Assembly: GCA_036785705.1 (NCBI GenBank) | Contig: JAWUZG010000051.1 | Span: 16,458,501-16,522,500, forward strand | DNA from: Acanthornis magna | Taxonomy: Eukaryota > Chordata > Aves > Passeriformes > Acanthizidae | Reading direction: 5' to 3' | Length of the DNA: 64,000 nt | In this document: in pieces, positions 23,801-35,800 of the stretch | How the letters are laid out: each line of letters opens with the position of its first letter | Position numbering within the stretch: position 1 is the first letter of the stretch | Program-made: the position numbers and the translations under genes | Notes under the pieces: generated by a model | Told to the model about the DNA's origin: nothing | What the model saw: the letters and a program-made list of their open reading frames with translations, nothing else | Databases searched by the model: none

Positions 23801-26800
23801 ATGGGAACTATCTTGCAAGGTGTTGGGATGAATGGGGGAAAACCTGTACTTCTAACAAATTCAGGTTGTTTATGGAATATGGTTATTTTGTAGGTTGTTA
23901 ATAGAAATGTCAAACATAGTTTTAAATAGTACAAATGGAAAAATCTGTTATCAACACTGTGAAGCTGACACCTGCTTGTGTTGTCCTGTAACCTTACTCT
24001 TGAATCTTCCTGAATAAACAGAGGAAGTTATAAATTCCTCACAAAGGAAAAAAAAATCAACCCAAACCTCTGCCCCTGCTTAAAAACTCCAAGAGCTGAG
24101 ATTGGTATGTCATATTAAAATCAAAATGAAACAGTATTTTTGCCATTACTATTTAACCCTACAGGATGCACACAGAGTGAAAAATTTTTCAGGTAGTTTC
24201 TTGCCTTAATGTAATTAATGGTCTTAGATTTTAGAAAGCCAGAATCATCTCTGGGTTGCATACACAGACTCTTTTGATCCTGAGTGTGTAAAATGTACTG
24301 ATTAAAAAAAAAAAAAAGTGTATGTAGGTTTGTCTAGTTTTGCTTTTTTTTTCCTTACTAGTGCTCCTATCTGTTTACAGCCTCATGAGAGCCTGTTGGC
24401 AGTGTGACTGTAGGCTGGCTGGGTGGTACAGGGTTTGTAAGAGTCAGAGGTTGTAATTTGGAGTAGTTTAAGCTGATGTTGCCATAGGTTGAGAACAGTT
24501 CCTCTCTATGGCATCAGTTTGTGCCATCCTTTATAAGTAGAACTGCAAAGATGATCAGGCTGCAAATGAACTCGACTAAAGGAAAAAGTCACCAAGACAG
24601 ATTATTTTCACACTTCTGTTGATCACAGAGCCTATATGAAGACTATGTTTGTACAGCATAGGAAGTGCTGCTGTCTGGATACTGGGAATAAGTGACCAGA
24701 AGATTTGGAATCATAGAATGGTTTGGGTTGGAAGAGACCTTAATGACCATCCAGTTCCAACCCTCTGCCATGGGCAGGGACACCTTCCACTATATCACAT
24801 TGCTCAGAGCCCCATCTAGATTGGCTTTGAGCACTTGCCAAGGGTGGGGCATCCACAGCTTCCCTGGGCAGCCTGTGCCAGTGTCTCTGGACTGCATTTG
24901 AAGTGCTGCTTTTTTTTTCTTCATGGTTCAAGGCAGGCTTAAATGCAGGTCAGTTCTGTCCCTAAGCAAAGCCTAGAGATTGAAAATAATCAGTATTCTG
25001 CAGGACGCAATGATCCTCCCTGATGGTTCACTACTGCTAAAAGTGGTGATTCCCAGTCCTCTCCCTCCCTGGCTTGTTCCAGTGCCCAACCACCCTCTGG
25101 GTGAAGAACCTTTTTCTAATATCCAACCTAAACCTCCCCTGACTGAACTTCAGGCCATTTTCTTGGGTCCTGTCACTGGTCACTACAGAGCAGAGATCCG
25201 TGTCTGCCCCTCCTCTAAGCTCTCGTTCTTTCCCATTTTGCTCACTTCTGCTCCATTCCATGCACAAGCACGGGTGTTCCCACAGTGAGTCACTTCCGGG
25301 AATTACAATTCTTCCGTGGTTTGGGTTTTTTTTTTGGAGGGGTGTTTTTTGTTGTTTCCTTAGTTGGAATGGGGGTGTGTGTCAAGTTAACTGTCAGCAG
25401 ATTGTGCTGTCTGCATGACTATTTCACCGCAGCAACAGGCAGACAAGAAAACAGGAGAAGGAGGAATAGGTAAGTGTCATCCCCATGCTTTTGGTCAGCA
25501 GCATAGTTTAAAAATGACTGGTAACCTCTGCTGTGTCTGTGGCCTGTGGGGGAATTTAGAGGACTATGGTTGGTGAATAGTGTCATAGTCCTTCTGGACT
25601 GAACATTTATTTTCTGCACATGGTGGTTTTGAGGGTTAGGAGGGAACAGAACTGTCTGCTGGTTACAGTTGCTGGGGGAATTAAAAATTTTAAAATGCCT
25701 AAGAGAGTGGTAGTTGGGAAGTCACAAAAAATAAGACAAGAATCAACAATTTAAAAAGCCCATCTCCTGAGGCAAATAGTTCCTTGCCATATACTAATCA
25801 GTAAGGACTTTTCCACCCAGTTTCAGCAGGTGAAATGTTAGTGTCTTAATACACCATAGGGGAGCCTAGTTGCTGCCTGTATAGACCTAATAGATATGCG
25901 TTTCAATTATATGTATTTCAAATAGGTATTTGAGACAAAAAAAATGATAGCATTAAAAATAAAAAGAGCATCAGCTCACAGATATTCTCCAAAATAACAA
26001 GGCCTTACATCAGCTCCAAGAAAAATAGTGAAGAAAGTCAAACCAGGTAGACAAATGCAGTAATGAAGCACTGATTGCAGGTCTACTTCATCTGAACTGA
26101 ATGTGGACACCTTTAGCCTGCTAAAATGCTGAAAGAATCATAATTAGTCTGGGGAGTATTAAAACTCGAATACAGCATTGGGTGGTGTGGGTCTGGCTGC
26201 TGGAGAAGTGGGAGCAGAAGATGATGTGGAGAAGGTGAGGTGGTGGTTTGCAGAAGAGGCTTTGCCCATACAGTGTCAGCTCCTCTTTATTGGTGACATT
26301 TTGATCATGTGATTTGACTGGAAGGAAAGAACACAAGGACATGGCATAAGAAGGAATTTGGAGTGGGTTTTAGGAGATACAGGAGCAGGTAGTCTGATGG
26401 TTTCTGTAGAGGATGCTGGAGACCTTAGCACAGCACTGTTCTGTTGTGTGAACTTCATCTTGGACTAATAGGCTACAATAAGAAGAGGAAGAAATCACAG
26501 AAACAAAAGACAGTCCTGACCTTCCAAAAAGGGTGTGTAAGAGAGTATATGATTGTCACTGCTCTGTCTTTGCTCGCCAGTGGGAAGGAGAAATATATTT
26601 CCATATAAAGTGAAATAGAAAAGATGGGGAAGGGTTCCTTGGGAATTTAGGAAATATGATGACACATGCTTTCTCCAGAAGCTCAAAGATGCATGGTTAT
26701 GACCTTATGCAACGTTTCTGTATGATTTCTTTGGAAAAAGGAAGCTGCCAGTGTTGAGTGGGAGACTTCTTCACATTTTCACTAGAACAGTGAAGCAGGG

Positions 26801-29800
26801 AAATAAAACCAGAGATTGGATGTTTTCAGGTGGGAGGAGATGACTGTTATCGTTGAGGAATAACCTTTTCCTTGTCCTGCTGCTGGCAGCCTTGAGTGCC
26901 CTTGGGCAGGAGCTCTTCTGCTCCTTGCTGCCAAGCCTTTGTTTCACCAGCTGGCACGAAGAGAGTGTGCTGGAGAGAGCAGTGCTCCTGTGTGCCACGC
27001 AGAACCTGTGGAGAGAAAATGTGTTTTCTTTTCAGATCTGCTTTCCTTCAGTCTCATTCCTGGGCTTGAAGAAGCAACACTTTTGCTCTCATAACTCCAG
27101 CCCAGCACTTACAACTAACAGAAAGAGAGTAAAGAGAGTGGAGCATTTACCTGGATCAACACCCAAGCTTAGGAAGTTATTAGTGGTTGGCTATCCCTGC
27201 CCATGTTCTTAGTCCCTCGCAAACAGCTGCTGTCCTTCCTGAAGGCTCTTGCCAACAGCCTGGTTGTGTCTGTGAGCCAAAGCTACTGGGAGCTAGAATT
27301 TCACAGTGGGAAGAGCAGGGAGTTTTTCTCCATACTAGGAGTACTATAGGGTCCTTAGGCAGTGAGAGATGACTTCTTGAGGAAAACGTGCTCCTGGAAA
27401 TTGCCTTTATGAAACAAAAGTCTCTGACAAGGCTCCAAGCTTCATTAGATCAAAATAATGTTCCACCCTACTCAGCATCTTGCAGTCTTGTGGCCTTCAG
27501 ACACAAATTCTGGAGCTCCTCAGTTCTTTTTTATTCTGGAAATCATTAATTGAGATGGGTGGAAAGAGATGCTCAAGTGAAATGTTTAAATCTGCCTGAA
27601 CAGACTAGCATACAAAGAAAGTGGATAGGTTGTGTTGAAAAGATGTGGGAGTTGATAGCTTACCCTGATTACTTCTACAGCTCCTATGCCTGGAAAAGGC
27701 CACCACGTAAGTGCAGACAGCAAGAAGTTGCAACTCTAATGGCACGAGAAGGGTGCTTTCGTGGGTAGATTGCAAACAAATTGGATATTCCATAAAGAGT
27801 AAGGCATGGAGAAGACCTCTGTGTGCAGTTCTCTACCCAAGCGCACAGAAGTGCGTTTCTGTTGCTTGTGTTCAGTGTCTTGTCAGAGAAAGTCTTATGT
27901 TTCTATGGTGTGGCAGAGGAGCTGATAAGCACTGTCCTTTGCCAGTGGGAAGGCCTAGGTGACCTTCTGTCTGCTTTCATATGGAAAGTAGATAGATGTG
28001 GAGCAAGATGGGTTGCAGTTTGTTTACCGGACCCATATTCAGTGTAGGGAAGTGACTTGTTTTGGTGCAATAAATCTGTAGTTTCTGCACTGATTTAGGA
28101 ACAGTAGTAAATTTGCATACAATGATGACATGAGAAGCAAGGGAAGCACAGAACGACATAGGCATTGATGGGTTCTTATACTGCTGCCATTTAGAAATAA
28201 ATAAAAAAAGATAACCCCCAAAATAGTAGCTGTCACTTGGAACCAGTTGGCTTGAGGAGTAGACTTCTGAAATACTTGTTTCACCATGCACCATTACTGT
28301 TTAAAGGGAAGTTTTACATGGTGCAGTTTGGGAATCTTGCCTTAACATGAGACCTCATTTGTATCTTATCCCTGCCCTTCCTTCAATTTAGTAGTAAAAA
28401 GTTACCTGCCACTGTGGAGCAGAATTGATTCTTTAATGCAAGTGTAACTTGAACTTGATATTAGTGTGGTTTTGTCAATGTCCCTGTCTGCCATGACAGC
28501 GATCTTGCAATTGCTTTAGAACTGTTTGGAGCTATTTGGAAGTAGAAGGTGATTGCTGAAGACCGAAGCAGGGACACCGAGGTGCTCGTGGTTTAAAGGT
28601 TGTGGTCCCTTCCCCACAGCAGAATTTTGTCTGTTAGATCAGTAGATTTGTTTTTTTCTCCCTCACCCATGCACCTGTTTTCACTTAAAATTAGGGGAAA
28701 ATCTCTTATCTCCCTTCTTTTCTGTTGTTGTTTATTTATTTATATTGAATGTCTGGGCCTTTTTAGCAGAATGTAATTGATTCAAAACTGAGATTGGTGA
28801 AAGTTTCTGAACAGCTCCATTCCTTGCTGACAGCTCTGCTAGATCTCAGAGGCTGGGATACTGTTTCTTGTATGTTGTCTGTGAAATAAACTTGTTTAAG
28901 TGACATTTCAAGGGAAATCCCTAATACCCTCATGATTTCGGAGCAGGTGCTTTGAACTAAATAGAAGTTTTGTGTCAGAAGCATGGTTTTTACTAACTCT
29001 GAATATTCATGCTGGAAAAATTGCAGTTTATTTGATTAGCAGGAACTTCAGTCTGGGGGTTCTGTAACAAGATGCTAAAACATATTTTGCTGGTGACAAT
29101 TAATCATTTAATCTTTTTTGCCAGACCATGGGCAGGAGGCCTAATTCAAGTGAACAGAGGGAAAGTACTGAGGATAGAGGGGCTTAGAATAGGGAAGATC
29201 ATCAGGACAATGATTCTGGCTGGGACCAGAATGTAGAATGTGAATTCCTTTGCGGTGCCTGTCATACAATTTTGCTGACAGCCTGGGTTTGGGTAATTCT
29301 TAACTGACATGTGCCTTAGTTTGCAACATTATGATGTGCTTCTAACCTAAATTTGAATGTGTCCGATATTGCATACAGTATTAGTCAAGCAGTGTTTTAT
29401 AAAATGATTGTTAAAGTAACTTTTTCTTTTCTTCCCTCCACCCTCCCCCAATAGCACACATCTACTGTGAGGAAGTGTTTGGCGTCGTGGGAGAAAATGT
29501 TACTTTTCCAGTAAAAATACGTGAAAAAGTAGTGGAAATTAGGTGGACTAAAAGCAATGGTATAGTGGCTGAATGGGAAGGACAAAACAAACCAAAATAT
29601 TTTGAACATTTCGGCAACAGGAGTGTGCTTATGGAGGATGGGTCCTTGACTATAATTAACTTGAAGAAGAATGATGCTGACATGTATGAGTTACAGTACT
29701 GGGATTCTGTGAGAGATCACAACTTAAAGTTCAAACTTGAAGTGTTCGGTAAGTATTGGAAGAACTGCATAAAGAATGTGCACTACTTTATTCACTTTAA

Positions 29801-32800
29801 AAAGTCTAGAACAGGGATTGTATATTTGTCAGGGAAGCAAACAGAGGAGGCTGTTCTTCTTCTCTGTTGTTAAGTTGCTTAGGCACTTTGAACAAATTTT
29901 CAAAGGTGGCACCTAATTTGTGTGCCCATCATTACTCACCTTGGAATGACTTCTAGAATGTGTGTAGATGACACACTGCACTTTCAGGTAGACAACCAAA
30001 CTTTTTGAACAAGATGACCAGGTAATCCCAGGCATTATGTATCTATTAAAAATGTTCCTGCAGGCCTGTTGTATGTGTTTGAGTATTTGTGGCATCATCC
30101 TGTGCAGGTCTACTCAGCTTCACTAGTAGTCTTTGGGAAATACTTGTGACCAGTGTGTCTGTTAGTCCTATGGACAGTGACCATGAGGATTCTTGGACTG
30201 GGCATGGGAGAACCACAAACAGTTGGTTTATAGGTCACTTTTAGAAACACATTTCCTTCTCACCCACATGTGCATACGCGCCTACATTTTTGTCCGTTCA
30301 CTCTCCTGCTGCTTTTGTTGCTCCAGCCCTTGTCCTGTGGTGAAATTCTATATAGTTTATAACTGAAGTAATACAGAATGTTTTCTGTCCTTCTAGATTC
30401 CTTTCCAGGACCTAAAATAAATTGCAACACCAGCGGTGATAACCTTGTGTTAAACTGTGCAGCAGATTTCCAGAGGCCTCTGAATTACTCTTGGAAGCTC
30501 AGTAATGATTCACACCGTTATCAGAGCCAGAATCTTTCCATCCCTTTGGAGAAAGTTGATCTTACCATGAAAGCTACATGTGTCATTAAATTCTCACAAA
30601 TAGAAAGGAGCTCTGAAATCTCTTTGATTCAATGCCTTCCAGATGAAAAAGGTAAGGAATGTGTCACGTTGCAAACACAGGTCTGAGTGGCTTGGCTGGG
30701 AAGCACCATGGACTTTGTAAGATTTCTCCTAACCTCCTGAGAAGTTGAATGTAAAGACTTAAAAAGCATCAGAAGTGATATATCTGCTAAAGGTGTGCAT
30801 AAAGTTGGTGAAAAGTATGAGGCTGACTGTTTGATCCCTTTGGAAAGATACTTTTTGCAGGGATCTCCACAGAATAAAACCTTCAGCTGTGACTAGAATA
30901 AAGGTTAGAAGGTCTTAGAAGACCTCCTCTGAACCTTCTGGCCTTATTAATGCTAATGACTTGTCCTCTTTGTACTGCTCTCCATGAATTGGAGTGAAAC
31001 TATTCAGCCATTTCAAGTGAGTCATCTAGCAGCCCTTAGTTAAAATAATTTCTCATAGAGCATGTGCATGAGTCAATGAGCATACTTCCTTCCTCCTTCA
31101 TAGAGAGGTATAAAAAGCAGAAAAGAGAGTTTTTCTCCTGATGCTTATTGCTTTGGGATGGCCTTCAGCTTTAGGCTTGCATTTTTATGGTTTTTTTTAA
31201 ACATAGAGTGAGAATATGTTTGGAACCATCTGGTTTGTAGGGTGTGTAAGGCAGTCCCTAACTGACAAAATTTCTCATTTCTGTGCAAAAGCAATTGTCA
31301 TGGTGTACTAGTATAGAATTCTTTCTTTACTGGAGTTATGTGTTCGAAACTTGTTAGAAATGAGGCATGTGGTGGGTTGACCTTGGTTGGCTGCCAGGTG
31401 CCCTTCAGGCTGCTGTCACTCCCCCTCATTTGTGGGGCAGGGTGGAGAAAATATGACAAAAGTCTCACGGGTTGAGGTAAGGACAGAGAGACATCATTCA
31501 GCCATTACTGTCACCAGCAAAACAGACTCAACTTCAGGAAAATAAATTTAACTTATTGCCAGTCAAAGTCAGAGCAAGATAATGAGAAAAAAGACCAAAT
31601 CTAAACTTCCTCCAAATCCCTCCCTTCTTCCCAGACTCAGCTTCACTCCCGATATCATTACCTCATCTCCCTGAGCAGCGTGGGAGGACAGGGAATGGGG
31701 GTTACAGTCAGCAGTCAGCTGACACATTGTCCTTCCTCCTCAGGGGACGACTCCTCACACTCTCCGCTGCTCCAGCATGGGGTCCCTCCTACAGGAGACT
31801 GCCCTCCATGAACTTCTCCAACATGAGTTCTTCCCACAGGCCACAGTTTTTCACAAACTGCTCCAGTGTGGGTCCCCCATGGGGTCACAAGTCCTGCCAG
31901 CAAAGCTGCTCCAGTGTGGGCTCCTCTCTCCACAGGGCTACAGGTCCTGCCAGGACCCTGCCCCAGTGTTGGCTTCCCAGGGGGTCACAGCCTCCTTCAG
32001 ACTATGGGTGCTTGCTTCATCACGGGGTCTTCCATGGGCGGCAGGGGAATCTCTGCTTCAGCACGTGGAGCACCTCCTGCCCATCCTGCACTGACCTTGG
32101 TGTCTGCAGGGCTGATTCTCTCACCTATTGTCACTCCTCTCTCACTCTTGCTGCTGTTGCCCAGCAGTTTTTCCCGTTTCTTAGAAGTGTTATCCCAGAG
32201 GCACTGCCACAGCCGCTGATGGGCTCTGCCTTGACCAGCAGCAGATCCATCTTGGAGCCAGCTGGCATTGGCTCTATCCAACATGGGGGCAGCTTCTGGC
32301 ATCTTCTCACAGAAACCACCCAAACCTTGCCATGCAGACCCAATACAAGATATTTGTTGAAATTTCAGTTGTATGAAATCTGGCTCAGCCTTTCATCGGC
32401 CAAGAACTGGAATAGCCATTGCCTTTCAAGTGGTGATGTGCCTTCACTGAAATGAGGTACTTAGCGTATAACTGTCCTGGAGATGGCTTAGGGTTTTGCT
32501 CATAACTGTCTCTGGTGCATTAATTTATTGAGGTTACTTAAAAAAAAAAAAACCCTATAAAATATATTTGGGGCTGTATTTCTACTCAACTAGTGTATCA
32601 TACAGTTGCTTTTTAATTAACCTTTTTATTTTTTTTTAAAGGAGATAGTTCTTACAAACGAAACAGAGGTGGTCTTATTGCAGCTGTAGTCCTCGTTATT
32701 GTAGCTGTAGGAATCCTAGTGTTCATACTCAAGAGAGGTATGTATAACATTTCCTCACTGGGCTTTATGGGCTTCAGGATTATGCTCATTTAACGTTATA

Positions 32801-35800
32801 TAGAATGTATGAAAATTTTTGACCATCAGTTTTTGTAAAAACAGTAGAAGAAACAAATCCAGTTTAGGCAAAGACTAATAGATGTGCAGGAAATAATGTA
32901 CTGAACTTTTTTTCATTCTGACACTGGGCTCTGAGTCCTGGGACACACTGCAGTTTGCATTTGTATATTTCTCCTTCTGACTGGGTGTTTCATTTACTCT
33001 GTGTTTCTACTTATCAAGTATTTGCAGCCTCTTTTGTTCCTACCTGAGTGTGTTTTCACAGCCTTTTTTGAGAGCATCATAAAGCTCCCATCAAGATTTA
33101 TTGTTGGGACAGGCTTATTACCAGGGCCTGTTGAATACCATATGCTGAGTCTAATCTGACAACTCAGTGTGGTCAACTGATAAATAGGACCTTCTGTGCC
33201 TCCTGTCAGCCTCTACTGCCATCATCTTGGAGTTCTGTATTTGTTTCTTGATCCATCCGTACACTGAATTCAAGTATCTCTTTTGTAAATCTGACACCTT
33301 ATTCAGAAATGGTAATGGTAGGCTATCAATGTGTATCTTTTTCTGCCACCTTTTTGGATTAATGTGTCAGATTGTCTTATGGTTTGAAAAAGAGGGGCAC
33401 ACCATCTTTTCTTTTTGTGTTGGAGAGAGTCGCAAACAGGAATAGATTTCTTCATTCTATGCCTGTTCTGCATTGAAAATTCCTGTTGACTTCCACCACT
33501 TGGGGGTGGCTGCAGGGTGAAGAGTACTGGATGCATCTTCCATCTGGGAAGGACTAATTGATGATGTTCTGGAGGGACACTCTGAGTAGGACATAAATAG
33601 ATATATATTGCATGTGAACCTTATGCTTTCCTGCTCATTGTCCATTTAGTTTCTGTTGGCATGGAATCATAAAGTGGGAAGACATCTCTGGAAGTTTCAC
33701 CCAAATTGCTACTCAAAGCATGACCAACTTCAAAGCTAGATCAGGTTGGTTAAGGCCTTGTCCAGCCAAACTTCAAATAGTTCCAAGGACGGAAATTCCC
33801 CAGCCTCTTTCAGCATGTGTTTCAGTGCTGAGTCACTCTTGTAGGGAAGGATATTTTCCTTATTTCGGTCAGGGATGGCCCTTTGGCAACTTGTAGCATT
33901 GTCTCCTGTTTTTTCTGTTCTATACTTTTGTGACGGGTTTCCTTTGTTTTCTGTAGTTAGTTGTAGACTGCAATTAGCCATTATCCTTTTAGCCTTTTTC
34001 AGGCTGAACAAAGCCTATACTCTCAGCACTCCCTTGCACAGCTCCTGCCCCCTAAATATCTTGGTGGACATTTGCTGGACTGGCTTCAGAAAGTCGATGT
34101 TTGTACATTAACTGGGAGACTAAAACTAGAGAGTATGCCACATGCGGTGTCACAAATATCGAATAAGAGGAAGAATTATTTGTGTTGATGCGCTGACTGC
34201 ACTTCTGCTAACACAGCCCAGTATTTGGTAGGCTTCTATGCCAAGGGCACATTTTTGTGCATAATATTCAGCTTGTCATGCTTTCAGGTCCTTTCCTGCT
34301 GAGCTGTTTCCTTACCAGGCAGAGCCCAGCCTGTAGAGGTCCATGGGGTGACTTCAAGAGATTCAGGACTTTGTTTGCCTTTGAGTATCACATCTTTCCT
34401 GCCAGCATGTTTCTCCAGTTTGAGTGGCACTCCTGCCTTCCAACATGTCCACTACTCTCCCCAGTTTGATGTCATCTGCAAACTTTCTGAAAGTGCCTTC
34501 TGTGTCCTTGTTCATATTGGTGGTGTTAAACAACACTGCTCTTGGTGTTAACACACAAAGAATGTCACTCAAAACTGACCGTCAGTTAGAATCAAAACAA
34601 TTCAGTTACTTCCCTTGAAACAATGAAGGTTTGAATGTGCAAGAAAATAAACCTGTTATACCTTGGTAGGATAAGCATTGCACAGGTGTAATCAAACAGC
34701 AGAAGAGATTTGCTGATTTGAGTGCAAGACTCAGAATCAGAAATTGTTAAGCTCTACCTTAGATTTTATTAGATGTGTTCTGACTTCCTGTTGCAGAAGA
34801 CTCATTCTGTTAATCTCTCACTGATTGTCTCAAAACAGTGTTTTGTTCTTTGTTGTTTCTCCGAGTCAAGTATTCTGTTGCATGTTCTCAGTGAAGCATA
34901 TTTTTTTGGTTTAGGGATGGGAGAGGGGGATGGAATGGATGGAGGCTGTCAACGAGTTTCCAAAGGCACAAAACCTTATTTCTGAGTAATTTCTCCAGGT
35001 ATTCTATTTGTTTGTGTGCAGGTATAGTTAAACATGAAACAGGAAGAAGGACTGCTCAGAAGAACAGTGCAGTGAATGGCTCAGGTAAGACAGCGTCACA
35101 GATGTGTGGAAATCAGACTGTTGCGTGGTCTGGGCTTGTCGGTTCTTATTCTGTGTCAGTGTAGTCTTTCATCAGAGAGTTAAAGGAGTAAGTTTTCTTT
35201 GAGTGTAGTTATTTTTTCCTGGTCATTAATACATACTTTCTAAAACAAATTTCTTTATAGGAGCACGTGACCCACTTTTCCATGAGAACAGCCAAGAACA
35301 GCCTAACTCAGAGGGAGGTAAGAAACCTGTATTGGGGTATTAATGTTTCTAAACATCTGCTGTTGGTTGGAACAGGGAGTCTGATTTGCTCTTTCCTTTT
35401 TTGCAGGGTCTGAGCTTTTGAATTGGTTTTCAGTGTGTGCACATGCAGACTCAAAGTCTCAGTTGAGGTCCAATATTGGATCTGCATTTAGTGAATGAGT
35501 TAGTGGGGCTGGCAAAGTTACTGACAGTGAGTGGCCTGAGATTTTTCTGATCAGGAGCTCTCTTTGGAGGTGAATTACCTTTCTAACAATGGAGAATTGG
35601 GGCTGGCCTCAGGACGAGGGCTGGAAAAGTGCACAATGTAGGGCAACCTGTCATTCCTCTCTTCCTGTCCAGACCTCCACCTGGGCTTCTGCTGTCCATT
35701 CTAATCTGCTTTCGGTGGGGTTTTTTTGTTTTTTTGTTTGTTTATTTGTTTTGTTGTTGTTGTTTTTTTGGGGGTTTTACATTTGTTCATTTGCAGATTT

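Larger units (their letters stand above)
20493..29454 (+). other. CD58-like intron 1
   Basis: A 9 kb first intron. It contains two CR1 fragments (near 24.8 and 25.1 kb), T- and G-rich low-complexity tracts (21205-21326, 23650-23672) and a 119-codon frame at 26853-27212 discussed under findings. No other exon is recognised. Confidence 0.7.

Noticed and set aside
29455..30651. CD80 as identity of the Ig gene, since CD80 lies near PLA1A in human
   Set aside because: CD80 domain 1 has the canonical cysteine pair. Here both positions are non-cysteine, while domain 2 has four cysteines, as in CD2/CD58.
31727..32455. 242-codon plus-strand frame
   Set aside because: It lies inside the solo LTR and results from its internal repeats. 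It is not a retroviral gene.
35407..35472. Possible tail exon after TTTTTTGCAG
   Set aside because: No GT donor in phase 1 before the frame closes.
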